From: Acholoe squamosa | Taxonomy: Eukaryota; Annelida; Polychaeta; Phyllodocida; Polynoidae | Length of the DNA: 64,000 nucleotides | Reading direction: 5' to 3' | Assembly: GCA_949317995.1 (NCBI GenBank) | Contig: OX439052.1 | Span: 37,883,932 to 37,947,931 of the forward strand | Shown here: piece after piece, positions 31,234 to 40,612 of the stretch | How the letters are laid out: each line of letters begins with the position of its first letter | Numbering within the stretch: the first letter of the stretch is position 1 | The notes under the pieces: model-generated | Seen by the model: only the letters and a program-made list of their open reading frames with translations | The model's database searches: none | Told to the model about the DNA's origin: nothing | Made by a program: the position numbers and the translations under genes

Positions 31234-32591
31234 ATGTCTTTTTTAAGTGACAATTTACATCATTGTATAAGCGCGGAATTGGATTATAAATATATACCTC
31301 CTACTGATACTACAAGAATAAAAACATACTATGAAAAAATAGATCCTACAGCTTCACCAAACAGCAACACTGTTCAATTTACATTAAAATCTAACAAAAA
31401 AGATTATGTTTCTTTACATAACAGTTACCTTTACATAAAAGCAAAAATATTGAAAGCAGATAAAACAGCACCTGACGCTCCAGCTTACGATGGAACTATG
31501 AATGATAATGCTAAAGTTTTTCCTGTTAATTATTTTGGTGCTACTATGTTTAAGAATGTAAAAGTTTTCGTAGGAGGAATGAGAATATCAGACAGCAATG
31601 ATTTATATGGTTACAAATCAATAATAGAAGTTATGATCCTCTTACAGCTAAATGTTTAGGACCATTAGGTTTTTACATAAAAGACAATAAAGATTTCAAT
31701 GAAGTTAACACTTTAACAGGTACAGCTCACAATGCAGGAGCTAAAAAAAGATATGAAAAAACAAAAAACGGTACATTGTTTGAAGTGCATGTAAGAATAC
31801 ATGACAGTCTTTTTTCACAGTCTAAATTATTACCTGGGGACTTGCCTCTTTCTATTGAATTACATAGAGCAGATGAAACTTTTTGTTTAATGTCAAAAGT
31901 AGAAGCTCAAAAATATATAATAGATGTACAAGAAATAAACTTATACGTCAAAAGAGTTAGATTAACAGATGATTTTCATCAAGAATTAGAAGAAGCAAGA
32001 GCTACTAATTTACCTGTATGGGATATTCCTATCCATAAAATAGACATGAAATATGTCACTTTCGGTCCTCAAAAAGCTATTCTTCAAGCTTCACATGTTG
32101 TGAATAACACACCTTTACCAAAAAGAGTCATAATTGGTCTTGTGCATTTAGATGGCTTCACAGGCACTCATAATCGTAATCCATTTAAATTTGAAAACTT
32201 TAAAGTCAAAGAAATAGAACTTAAAGTAAACGATGGAGGAACTCCTTTTTATCATTATGAATTAGATTTTACAAATAATATGTATAACATGGCTTATCTT
32301 GCTCTCCTTAAATCTACAGGAGATATATTCAGAAATGAAGCACAGAATGTAACCATAGACGAATTTAAAAAGGGAACAACTTTATTTTGCTTTGATATTT
32401 CTAAAGACGGAGCAACATCAGAAACTTTTGAATTAACTGAAACTGGTACTTTAGGTTTTGTAATAAAATTAGAAGAAGAATTAGATCATGGAGTAGCGGC
32501 CATTGTATATTTAGAATATGATGAGATCATGAGATTAGACTCAAGTAATATGCTAAAATTTAAGTCCGAATTGACTAACCTAACAAAATGA
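31234..32591 (+). pseudogene. Major capsid protein (double jelly-roll, hexon-like), one frameshift
   Basis: Two open frames cover about 450 residues, the expected size for Polinton/adintovirus capsid proteins. The first (31234-31659) has VQFTLKSNKKDYVSLHNSYL and MFKNVKVFVGG; the second (to TGA 32589-32591) has LLPGDLPLSIELHRADETF, VKRVRLTDDFHQEL, VIIGLVHLDGFTGTHNRNPF and a C-terminal YLEYDEIMRLDSSNM. These are capsid-family signatures as I remember them. The frames change near 31630; no stop occurs in the second frame upstream to that point, so a single indel is enough. Its stop overlaps the protease ATG (ATGA), a compact viral arrangement. Confidence 0.85.
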
Positions 32592-33115
32592 ATGGAAAAG
32601 AAATAAATTTTTATCTAAATCTCATAAAAGAAGGAAAAAAAGGAGAATATGGAGTGTTTTCAGCAGATACCATACCTGAAGTGACATATTACCCTACTAG
32701 TTACATAGTTAACACTGACGACAGTGATTCTCCTGGTGAGCATTGGGTAGCTTTATATTATGAAAAACCTAATAAGTTAGCTGAATATTTTGATTCATAC
32801 GGATTTCTACCTCTTTGTGAAAGTTTTCTTAAAGCATTACCTGAAAAATATAAATATTCAACTCATGCTATACAAGGTTTATTTTCTATAACTTGTGGAC
32901 AATATTGTTTATATTATCTTGAGAAAAGAGCTAACAACATGTCTATGCAAGACATAATATCTAATTTCACAACCGACACAAACTGGAACGACAATAAAGT
33001 AATAAAACATTTTCAAAAGAATAAAATACCTGTGATAAAAGAAGCTCATTTCCCATATCAAATTTGTCAAAGCTGCTTACCTAAAAACGATTTCTTAAAT
33101 AAACTTGTTACATAA
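32588..33115 (+). CDS. Adenain-like cysteine protease, intact
   Basis: A 175-residue open frame starting at the ATG that overlaps the capsid stop. Catalytic residues can be placed: His in GEHWVALYYE (~residue 53), Asp in EYFDSYG (~residue 69), the oxyanion Gln and nucleophile Cys in TCGQYCLYYL (~residues 106-112). Size and order match the adenovirus maturation protease and Ulp1-type family. It would process capsid precursors such as the pVI-like protein next door. It is one of the few viral genes here without a lesion. Confidence 0.88.
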   Translation: MNGKEINFYLNLIKEGKKGEYGVFSADTIPEVTYYPTSYIVNTDDSDSPGEHWVALYYEKPNKLAEYFDSYGFLPLCESFLKALPEKYKYSTHAIQGLFSITCGQYCLYYLEKRANNMSMQDIISNFTTDTNWNDNKVIKHFQKNKIPVIKEAHFPYQICQSCLPKNDFLNKLVT

Positions 33116-33117
33116 CA

Positions 33118-33324
33118 AACATAAATGAAAGAAAAGGCTGGTCCTATCCTAACTTAGGACAGTCTGTTTCAAATAATTCTCAAACAAACCAAAGCTCAAG
33201 AGTAGATCAGTTTACTGATATAATAACCATAAATTCCTCTCTTAAAAATAGATATGTTGTAATACATATACCTAAACAAAGAAAAATCACTGAGATAAAT
33301 ACCACATCTCCAACTTACAACTGA
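33118..33324 (+). CDS. Short open frame without start codon
   Basis: An open stretch reads GWSYPNLGQSVSNNSQTNQ and ends at TGA 33322-33324. It has no ATG and no recognised family. It may be a remnant of another small virion protein. Confidence 0.2.
   Translation, partial: NINERKGWSYPNLGQSVSNNSQTNQSSRVDQFTDIITINSSLKNRYVVIHIPKQRKITEINTTSPTYN
33291..33298 (+). promoter_or_regulatory. TGAGATAA motif before coiled-coil gene
   Basis: Exact copy, 86 nt upstream of ATG 33377. Confidence 0.45.
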
Positions 33325-33376
33325 TTAAAAAATATCACACTGATCCTATAAACAATAGATAACTTATATTTTAAAT

Positions 33377-33794
33377 ATGGATTATTTAAAGATTCAATTA
33401 AACTATGAAAAAGAATGCAATGAAATCCTAGAAAAAATTTGTCACCATCAACACTCATACATTTGCTCGTTAGAAAAAGAGAAAACTGAATATCAAAACA
33501 AAATAAAAGAAGAAGAAGAAAAAAATTCTTCTCTCTCTTATAAAATAAAAGAGACAGAAAAAGAAGTCATGAGTATGTTAGCACATAGAAAAGCCTATGG
33601 CATAGCTAAAATGGAGAGGGAATACAGGAAAAGGTCCGATTTACATAAACACTATAGTATCAGACAGTAATGATAAGGATGAAGAAGCTGCTGAAGATAT
33701 AGATATAGTAGATCTCCCTCGTGAGAGTTTATTAAACATATATAGAAGTATACCTGATGAAGTGTTCTATGAAGAAAAACATGAATGTGATTAG
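33377..33794 (+). pseudogene. Small coiled-coil protein, frameshifted
   Basis: The first frame (97 residues, to 33668-33670) has a Glu/Lys-rich coiled coil (ICSLEKEKTEYQNKIKEEEE) and a basic end. In the next frame an acidic continuation (DKDEEAAEDIDIVDLPRE) runs to TAG 33792-33794. A one-base lesion near 33655 would explain this. I do not recognise the family. The motif at 33291 supports a real start at 33377. Confidence 0.5.
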
Positions 33795-33818
33795 GTATAC
33801 TTAATCACTGCTATATAA

Positions 33819-34466
33819 TTTAAAATAAGTTTTCAAACATACAGCATAAGAAATCTTTTAAAAAATAAGAACATCAGTGACGAAATAGCAATCAAATATG
33901 GTAATGCTAAAAAAGAAAAAATTACATGCAATTCTGCTTTCTTAAACATACTCCTTGAACACTATAAACAGGTATTCAAGCATAGGCAAATAATATCTGC
34001 AGCCTTTTTCGTTATAGGAGAAACAGTATTTAATTATGCAGAAAAAATATGTCTTATAAAACGATTAAATATGCATGATTTATCAAAATTATCAGTGAAA
34101 GAAGCTGTAGGTTATACCTTAAAATTTTTTTCTACTGAAGGTCTTAAAGATGAAAGAGACAAAAAAATTTGGGAAAATGCATTAGATCATCATTATAAAA
34201 ATAATGATCATCATCCTGAATACTATTCAGGTAAAAACATGGAAAAATATGCTTTAATTGAAAGTGTATTTGATATGATAGCCTGTCATATAGAAAAAGA
34301 TTTGAAAATTGAAAATATAACTGTGAATGATATTTTAAACGGAGAAATTACCTTTCATGAAATGTTAAACATTAATCCAAATTTCTTTAGTAGATACACT
34401 GTCGAAGACAGAGAAAAAGTACATTTTTATCTTGCTTCGTGGAAAAGTATTCTAAGTCAGCAATAA
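33819..34466 (+). CDS. DUF5662-like protein with His-rich motif
   Basis: The frame is open from 33819, but its only early ATG is at 34071 (131 residues from there). The part after it has MHDLSKLSVKEAVGYTLKFF and DHHYKNNDHHPEYY. An HDLSK motif followed by HHxxNN-HHPEY is characteristic of the DUF5662 family, which looks like a metal-binding, HD-like fold. The upstream extension (SFQTYSIRNLLKN...) may be a fused or partly decayed N-terminus. No enzymatic role can be stated. It sits at the right edge of the capsid block, just before the second DIRS fragment. Confidence 0.55.
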   Translation, partial: FKISFQTYSIRNLLKNKNISDEIAIKYGNAKKEKITCNSAFLNILLEHYKQVFKHRQIISAAFFVIGETVFNYAEKICLIKRLNMHDLSKLSVKEAVGYTLKFFSTEGLKDERDKKIWENALDHHYKNNDHHPEYYSGKNMEKYALIESVFDMIACHIEKDLKIENITVNDILNGEITFHEMLNINPNFFSRYTVEDREKVHFYLASWKSILSQQ

Positions 34467-34583
34467 AAAATGCTTAAAATAAAAAAATATATTATTACAA
34501 ATTCTGTAAATGGGGTGAGACCAATCCTGATTGGTCTATGTATTGATACGGTCAGTACCACTACTCACCCACCTGCTACTCCT

Positions 34584-34609
34584 ACACACACACACACACA
34601 CACACACAC
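34584..34609. repeat. (CA)n microsatellite
   Basis: About 13 CA units at the left edge of the second DIRS fragment. Confidence 0.95.
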
Positions 34610-34681
34610 TGCTGCTGCTTGCCTGAACATACCTGTGGGCAGTGACCCACTACTGCAGCCTGTTAGCCTAAGGGCACACAC

Positions 34682-36664
34682 ATGGGACTCTTCCACTGCT
34701 TCAATTTTTTGTTTTTTTTATGCATCATGGTGGTTTGTTTGGTATGCCAACAGTCATACCATGGCAACAAAAAGCACTGTCCCAACTGTGGGGTGCTAAA
34801 CTACAAACTTACGGAGGAGACCAGGAGTAATGCAGTTTTTCATGAGGAAGAGGGGGGAGACCAAGGAGCTTCCAATATGGCCACCCCCCTGGGAGAGAGA
34901 AGGCAGAGTAACACACAGCCCCCCAAGTCACCAGAAGCTATCCTCCAGGAGAAGATTGCTATAGCAGAAGAAAAGGCAGGACTACTAAGGAAAGAAGGTG
35001 ACCTTTTAGCGTTAGAAGAGAGGCTAGCCTTAATTGACTTAGAGAATGCAGAACTAGAGGAGGATTACAAAAAATCTCTCAAAGACATACAGCAGAAGCA
35101 GCAGAGTGCTGCACACAAGAGGAGGGGTGCATTCGTAAATTTTGATGATTTGGCTGCACCTAACAGCAGCTTTCGCCAGGGAGACGCGTTTACGAACGCA
35201 CTCAGGAGCAGCAGCAGATACGCCGACGACCGAGCGGAGTACGCCGCATTTACGAACGCAGCCAGCAGCGCCAGGAATACCGAAGACGCACGGACCTTGC
35301 CAAGCGCCTCTGAAGGTATATCCAACCCGAACACGGCCGGACACATACGGAGATACCCGAATGCCGCCGAAAACGGGCTCGGAGAGAGTCGGGGACGGTC
35401 GGCAGATGTACGGAGAATACCGAACGCCACCTCGGGTTTCTTCAGAGACGTAAACTCCGACAGCAGATTGAAAAAGAACGGTCACGGCTTGGATTACGAT
35501 ATGCACCGGAGAGCAAACGCAAGTAGCATATTAACCAACGAGAATATACCGAGCGCTGCCGACAGCCTGGGTCGGAAACTTTTGGATTACTTCGGCTCGG
35601 GCAAGTCCGGCAATGTCCGTGAATGTTCGGGAGTGCAAGATGGCGTTCCTTCCGCTTTCGCCGAGGGAATAAATTTACAGCAGGAGTTTATGCATTTTCT
35701 TGCTGGAAAACAGCAAAAATTGCTCAATCAGGCTAACCAGAACCCAGTAGGCAGTGCTACAGTCCCAACCACAGCAGCACAGGAGGTACCACAGCTGTAT
35801 TACTTGGATGGGACACCCTACACTGGGTCTTTGCCTGACACACAACATCAACAACACAGGGTTACACCACCCAAGCTTCCCCCCTCTGCTACCATTCAGG
35901 CTGGATTATCAAATGCAGGCCTGACAGCTGAGAACATGGGCGTGGAGGGTGACCTTGCCGGCTACCTGGATGCAAAGGATCAAGGTGACTTGTTATCCAC
36001 TTTATTTAAGATAGGTGAAGCTTCTAAGAAAAAGAGGTCACAACACTGGTTAAGGCCAGATTACCACATTCCCACTGACAAAGTCTACTCTGATATGACA
36101 TACAGAGAGCTAATATACGGTATGACATGTGTCCAGGAAAAGTTAGCTATTGCTAATTTACCACAGTGGTCTGCAAAAAGTTATGGTGACCATATGAGAT
36201 TCGTAGCTAGGAAGGGTCTCAATGCCACATATACCTCGAGTGCACTAGCTAAATATGAGCATGATCTCACTACTAGAGTGATTTCAGGGGAGTTACCCGG
36301 ATTTCAGACAGCTGAGCACGCATCAGTCTCTGATAATTTGGGCTCCGATAACCTACAGATGGTACAGGATTTGAAGGCTGAATTAGCCAGATTAAAAGCA
36401 GGTAACAAACAAGGCACTAAAGGTAAAGGTCCTTCTACTCAAAACAGAATCCATTGCCCCGCGGATGTTTGTGCGTTGTTCAATTTCACTAGATGTTGGT
36501 ATAACCCATGTAACAGGCAACACGTATGCGCTGTATGTAAGGGCCCCCACCCAGCAAAAGGGGGGTGCAAAAATCAACCAGCAACCACAAGCAGTGGAGC
36601 AAACAATAATGCGGGAGGGGGGTCAACCTTTTTCGCGCCACCGATCCACTCCCGCGTATCTTGA
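34682..36664 (+). CDS. Gag-like ORF of a DIRS-like retrotransposon
   Basis: A 660-residue open frame. After a hydrophobic N-terminus and a CPNC pair there is a coiled coil (~residues 85-145: EKIAIAEEKAGLLRKEGDLL). A Ser/Asn/Arg-rich region with repeated TNA/PNA units follows (~160-300), then a conserved helical domain (RPDYHIPTDKVYSDMTYREL). The C-terminal Cys/His region (CPADVCALFN, CWYNPCNRQHVC, CKGPHP) is the zinc-knuckle type of DIRS-group Gag proteins. It has no stop. Composition is far less AT-rich than the viral genes on both sides, consistent with an insertion. It is followed directly by RT sequence. Confidence 0.8.
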   Translation: MGLFHCFNFLFFLCIMVVCLVCQQSYHGNKKHCPNCGVLNYKLTEETRSNAVFHEEEGGDQGASNMATPLGERRQSNTQPPKSPEAILQEKIAIAEEKAGLLRKEGDLLALEERLALIDLENAELEEDYKKSLKDIQQKQQSAAHKRRGAFVNFDDLAAPNSSFRQGDAFTNALRSSSRYADDRAEYAAFTNAASSARNTEDARTLPSASEGISNPNTAGHIRRYPNAAENGLGESRGRSADVRRIPNATSGFFRDVNSDSRLKKNGHGLDYDMHRRANASSILTNENIPSAADSLGRKLLDYFGSGKSGNVRECSGVQDGVPSAFAEGINLQQEFMHFLAGKQQKLLNQANQNPVGSATVPTTAAQEVPQLYYLDGTPYTGSLPDTQHQQHRVTPPKLPPSATIQAGLSNAGLTAENMGVEGDLAGYLDAKDQGDLLSTLFKIGEASKKKRSQHWLRPDYHIPTDKVYSDMTYRELIYGMTCVQEKLAIANLPQWSAKSYGDHMRFVARKGLNATYTSSALAKYEHDLTTRVISGELPGFQTAEHASVSDNLGSDNLQMVQDLKAELARLKAGNKQGTKGKGPSTQNRIHCPADVCALFNFTRCWYNPCNRQHVCAVCKGPHPAKGGCKNQPATTSSGANNNAGGGSTFFAPPIHSRVS

Positions 36665-37393
36665 TGTACAAATAATATTGACGGTGCCCATGATATTCCG
36701 GATTCCTACGGTCCCGCGGTCAATGTAACAACCAATAATTTACCAGACATTTATTGTGATAGAGACTCGCTTGTGTGTACTTCGGACATATCAGAATTAT
36801 TGTCAATTTATGGAAACTATGCTCCATTGTGGGATATTAACTCCACCCATATTCTAAAAGGGGTCAGATCTCAAATGAAACCCGCAGGCTGGTTATCAAT
36901 GCTTAGTGGAGGTCCTAATTCAGTTTATGGTACAAATGGTTGGGATTATGACGCTGCTTTCCTAATGGACGGCATAATGCACGGGTTTAAAGTAGTAGAC
37001 CCAAACACACATATCAGTGAGTATAGTACTAAGAACTATGTATCCCAAGAAGCAAGGAACTTCATTGATAACCTGCTAAAGACAGAAATAGACCAAGGCA
37101 AATTGTCACAGCAGCACCTACTTGCATCCACGCCTTAGGTGCAGTTGAGAAAAGAGATGGCGGTTACAGACCGGTAACGGACGCCAGTAGACCAGAAGGT
37201 CTATCTATTAATTCACATATGAACGAGACCTTCCACCACTTTAGTTACACTAGCATCGATGATGTAACTAAGGTACTCCGACCCGGTATGTTCATGGCAG
37301 TCACAGACATATCTGCAGCGTACCGTTCTATTATGATTAGGCCAAGTGATAGGCAATTCCAGGGCCTACAGTGGATATTTGACTCACAGAAAG
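36665..37393 (+). pseudogene. Start of DIRS-like pol, frameshifted and truncated
   Basis: Open frames encode the N-terminal part of pol and the RT fingers: WDINSTHILKGVRSQ (36.8 kb), then in another frame GAVEKRDGGYRPVTDASRPE and VTDISAAYRSIMIRPSDRQ. The frame change lies near 37110. Similarity to the RT fragment at 21389 ends abruptly at about 37393, and AT-rich viral sequence resumes. RT palm, RNase H and tyrosine recombinase are missing. The ~35 codons shared with the 21.4-kb fragment differ at several positions, so the two pieces come from different copies. Confidence 0.8.
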
Positions 37394-37670
37394 TGAGGAA
37401 CAGTGAAAAAACAAAAACACAAATCACAAACATTAAACATACAAGTTTTACAATATCTTTACTGGCTATATATTTGTTTTTTACTTACTGTATCATATAT
37501 GAACTTGTGCATATTGTAATATTATGTCCTTTTTTATATATCATATATAACCTTATACATATTATATTATTTCTATTTTTGCATCATAGTATACTTGTTT
37601 CCGATACTACTTTGTGATACAGCTAACATAACCAATCTTAACTTTACATCTGATTACATATAACTTCAAA

Positions 37671-38291
37671 ATGCCTTTGCCATCCTATTATTTCAATCAA
37701 GACTTAGGTTATTCTGATCAAGTCTTACAACAAATATCTGTACTGTTAGGTACAGACTAGATGAAACTAGGTATTTATCTAGGCATACCTGATCACCGTT
37801 TAGAAAATATTTTCAAGTCTAAAAAACCAAGCGAAATGGCATTGGAAATGTTAAAAAAATGGTGGAGAAATGTTCCTCCTTACAAGAGATGGGAGGAACA
37901 AGAAACAAGTTTTCTAGAAACTAGCAGAAGAGACTTAATAGAATTCACTCAAAAATATTTTGGCGAAAAAATATTGGAAAATTACCATACTGATTCCACT
38001 GCTATATATCTATTCTTGAGCAAATTGAGCGAAAAATTACCATCAGACTGGAAATATATCGCGATTTATTTAAACATATCATATAAAGATATAAAAAATA
38101 TTTCTTATGAACCTGAACGTGACTTAACTCAATATGCCTTCCAAGTGCTAAAAATGTGGCAAACATCTAAATACAGTGCAACTCACCATCTCATAAAAGC
38201 TCTGTCTGATATGAATAGAAAAGATGGTTTGAAAATTATCTTTGATGAATTCGATAAAAGAACAGGAACTGAACAAGCAGGCTTTAATTAA
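37671..38291 (+). pseudogene. Tandem death-domain protein, one nonsense codon
   Basis: ATG 37671 opens a protein interrupted by TAG 37758-37760 at a position where death domains usually have Trp; the same frame then runs to TAA 38289-38291. Two death-domain-like units are visible. Unit one is LQQISVLLGTD...MKLGIYLGIPDH with ALEMLKKWW. Unit two is LSEKLPSDWKYIAIYLNI with AFQVLKMWQTS and LIKALSDM. Death domains mediate assembly of apoptosis and NF-kB signalling complexes, so a viral copy would plausibly interfere with host death or immune signalling. That is inference from fold resemblance. A GTGATA-containing motif (~37613) precedes it. Confidence 0.7.
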
Positions 38292-38880
38292 AATGTTAAA
38301 ATATCTTTGTGATAAGCTTTAACAACTACAATACAGTAAGTCATAACAATTTGATAGTTATAATATATTATCATATTTACTGATTATAAGATTACTTTAA
38401 ATATCTTGTGATAAGCTTAGATAACTATATATTATAACAAATAATACAGCAACAATTGTAACAACTTGATATAGTTATAATTTTTTATCACATTGTCATC
38501 TAATTATAAGATTGCTTAAAATATCTTTATGATAAGCTTAGATAACTGTATATCATAACTAGCGATATAACAGTCGTAACAACTTACTATTATCATAACA
38601 TTATATTCTTATCTGTTTGTAACTGCTTTTAATATAGTTGTGATAAGCTGAGAACTAAATAACTATATATCATACAACAAGTGGTATAGCAATTATCATA
38701 AATACTTAGTGTCATACATAGTATAATTATAACATTGTATTGTATTATCGCTTTAAATATCGCTGAGATAAGCTTAGATAACCTATATATCATAAGCTTA
38801 GATAACTATATCATAACAAGTCATTAAACAAGTCATAAGTACTTAGTATAGTTATAACTTCATATTATTACTGATATCTT
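38292..38880. repeat. AT-rich tandem repeats with GATAAGCTT core
   Basis: No gene. The core GATAAGCTT (or one mismatch) recurs at 38311, 38410, 38531, 38642 and 38766, spaced about 100-125 bp, with 'gataactatatatcataac' between. The core overlaps the TGAGATAA-type motif, so promoter elements may have been amplified here. Confidence 0.75.
38764..38771 (+). promoter_or_regulatory. TGAGATAA motif before dUTPase 1
   Basis: Exact copy in the last unit of the GATAAGCTT repeat field, 138 nt upstream of ATG 38902. Confidence 0.4.
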
Positions 38881-38901
38881 TATTTATCAATATCAACAAA
38901 A

Positions 38902-39495
38902 ATGGCATATTCACACGAGTCTTATTTTGTAACACTTACAGATAGTAGAAATACAGCATTAATAACACCATGCAAAACTCCTGTTACCACACCCGATATA
39001 AATTCTATAAGTAAACCTGTGATATATTATATATAAAATACAGAAAGAGCGATTGAACCAACAAGATCAACTGAAGAATCTGCAGGATTTGATTTATACA
39101 GTGCTTATGATTATATCATTCCTGCTAAAGAAAGAATGTTGGTAAAAACTGATTTAACGCTTGCTATACCTCCAGGATGCTATGGTCGCATAGCACCTAA
39201 ATCAGGTCTTGCAGTTCATCATTTCATTGATGTTGGTGCAGGAGTAATAGATGGAGACTATAGAGGCACTGTTGCCGTCCTACTGTTCAATTTTGGTAAT
39301 AAAAACTTTGAAATAAAACATGGAGATCAAATAGCTCAAATCATCATAGAAAGAATTTGCATCCCTCACCTTGAAGAAGTGTCTGTTCTTAATGTAACTG
39401 AAAGAAACAAAAGAGGATTCGGATCAGGCAAACAAAAAACAACTATTGAAACTGAAGAAAAACCAGTGGAAAAAATAGTTGATGAAGAACCATGA
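38902..39495 (+). pseudogene. dut: dUTPase with complete motif set, early nonsense codon
   Basis: The frame starts at ATG 38902 with a ~44-residue leader, is stopped by TAA 39034-39036, and continues in the same frame to TGA 39493-39495. All five trimeric dUTPase motifs are present: AGFDLYS, GRIAPKSG, GVIDGDYRG, HGDQIAQ and RGFGSG. The enzyme hydrolyses dUTP to dUMP and limits uracil in DNA. Initiation at the internal ATG 39136 would lose motif I. The acidic C-terminal tail (TIETEEKPVEKIVDEE) continues beyond the stop as a duplicated Glu-rich segment. Whether the leader is needed is unknown. Confidence 0.88.
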
Positions 39496-39526
39496 AGAGA
39501 AAACCCTGTCGATGAAGAGGCTGCAG

Positions 39527-39665
39527 ATGAAGAACAATTCTTCGATGCAGTTGAAGAACAAGCCTATGAAGAAAAATCAAATTAAGAATCAGCAAAAGAA
39601 AAAACGAGTCAATGAAGAACAATTCTTCGATGCAGTTGAAGAACAAGCCTATGATGAAAAATCGC
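39527..39665 (+). repeat. Duplicated ~53-bp acidic-coding segment after dUTPase 1
   Basis: Two near-identical copies (about 39527-39580 and 39611-39663) of 'gaagaacaattcttcgatgc...gaagaacaagcctatga'. In the dUTPase frame the first copy reads Glu-rich. It is probably a decayed repeat tail of that gene. Confidence 0.75.
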
Positions 39666-39882
39666 ATTAAAAATAAAAAATCAACATCATATAAACCAAT
39701 AATAAAATCAATGAAATGCCCTCCATCTCTCGATGTGAAATTATCCCTAATAAAAAAAATTAAATAAAATCGAGTTATGTTTTTTATGCATACAATGTAA
39801 CAAACAAAATATCCTTGGGATAAACTAAAAAATCACACAATCTCTGTGATAAACTAAAAAATCATACAACCAAAAAAACATA

Positions 39883-40479
39883 ATGGACAACAAAGCAAAA
39901 GTAGATGAATGCTTGCTTTATATTTTACAAGATTCTGATTACAATGATCATTCACCTTGAAATAATATTTTTCCATACGAAAAAACTAAAATGATTACTT
40001 TTGTTTTAAAAAATGAAACAGCAGAACTTTTTTTGAACAAATGGAAAAACGATGATGTTCAAACTTCTTCACTTTTAAACGAAGTAATAAAAAACTTAAA
40101 AAAATTAATCAATATCATGTATTACACAGATCACTTTGGAGTTAAATGGCAAACCCGAGATAATTCAAGATACAGCAAGATTTCAATAATATTCCATGGA
40201 AATAGTCGTATCAATGAAACTACTACAGTACTTAAGTCTAAAGAATATAAAAATTTTATCCAGTCATTGAAATCTGTGAATATACTATTTTTAGATCAAA
40301 CAATCACTTTCAGAAGTCAATTTCAAAGTATACTAGAACACATATGTAACTCATTCTCTGCCACTCTGTTCATAAATGATGACTTAATTCTTTATTTTCC
40401 CGGCTGGAGACATATAAATGAATCAATACCAGCAGAAATTTATGATTTAGATCGTCTTTGGTATCCTCTCACTGTATAA
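39883..40479 (+). pseudogene. Unknown viral ORF, one nonsense codon
   Basis: ATG 39883 opens a frame interrupted by TGA 39958-39960 and continuing to TAA 40477-40479, about 198 codons. The product is mixed alpha/beta-looking (FGVKWQTRDNSRYSKISIIF, LILYFPGWRHINES). I recognise no family. Two GATAAACT repeats lie just upstream (~39831 and 39850), resembling the shared motif. Confidence 0.5.
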
Positions 40480-40612
40480 CACGGTTGCTAAGGGAAGAGT
40501 CACAAAGTCTTAACACGGTTACTAAGGTATGCGCTACAAATCAAGTAAACACTCGTTGCTAAGTGTAGCTATGACAACATAACGTAGCAACATAATTCAT
40601 TGCGTCCAAAAA

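Noticed and set aside
37394..37617. Extension of the DIRS RT frame
   Set aside because: Similarity to the other RT copy stops at ~37393; the rest is accidental read-through of AT-rich viral DNA.
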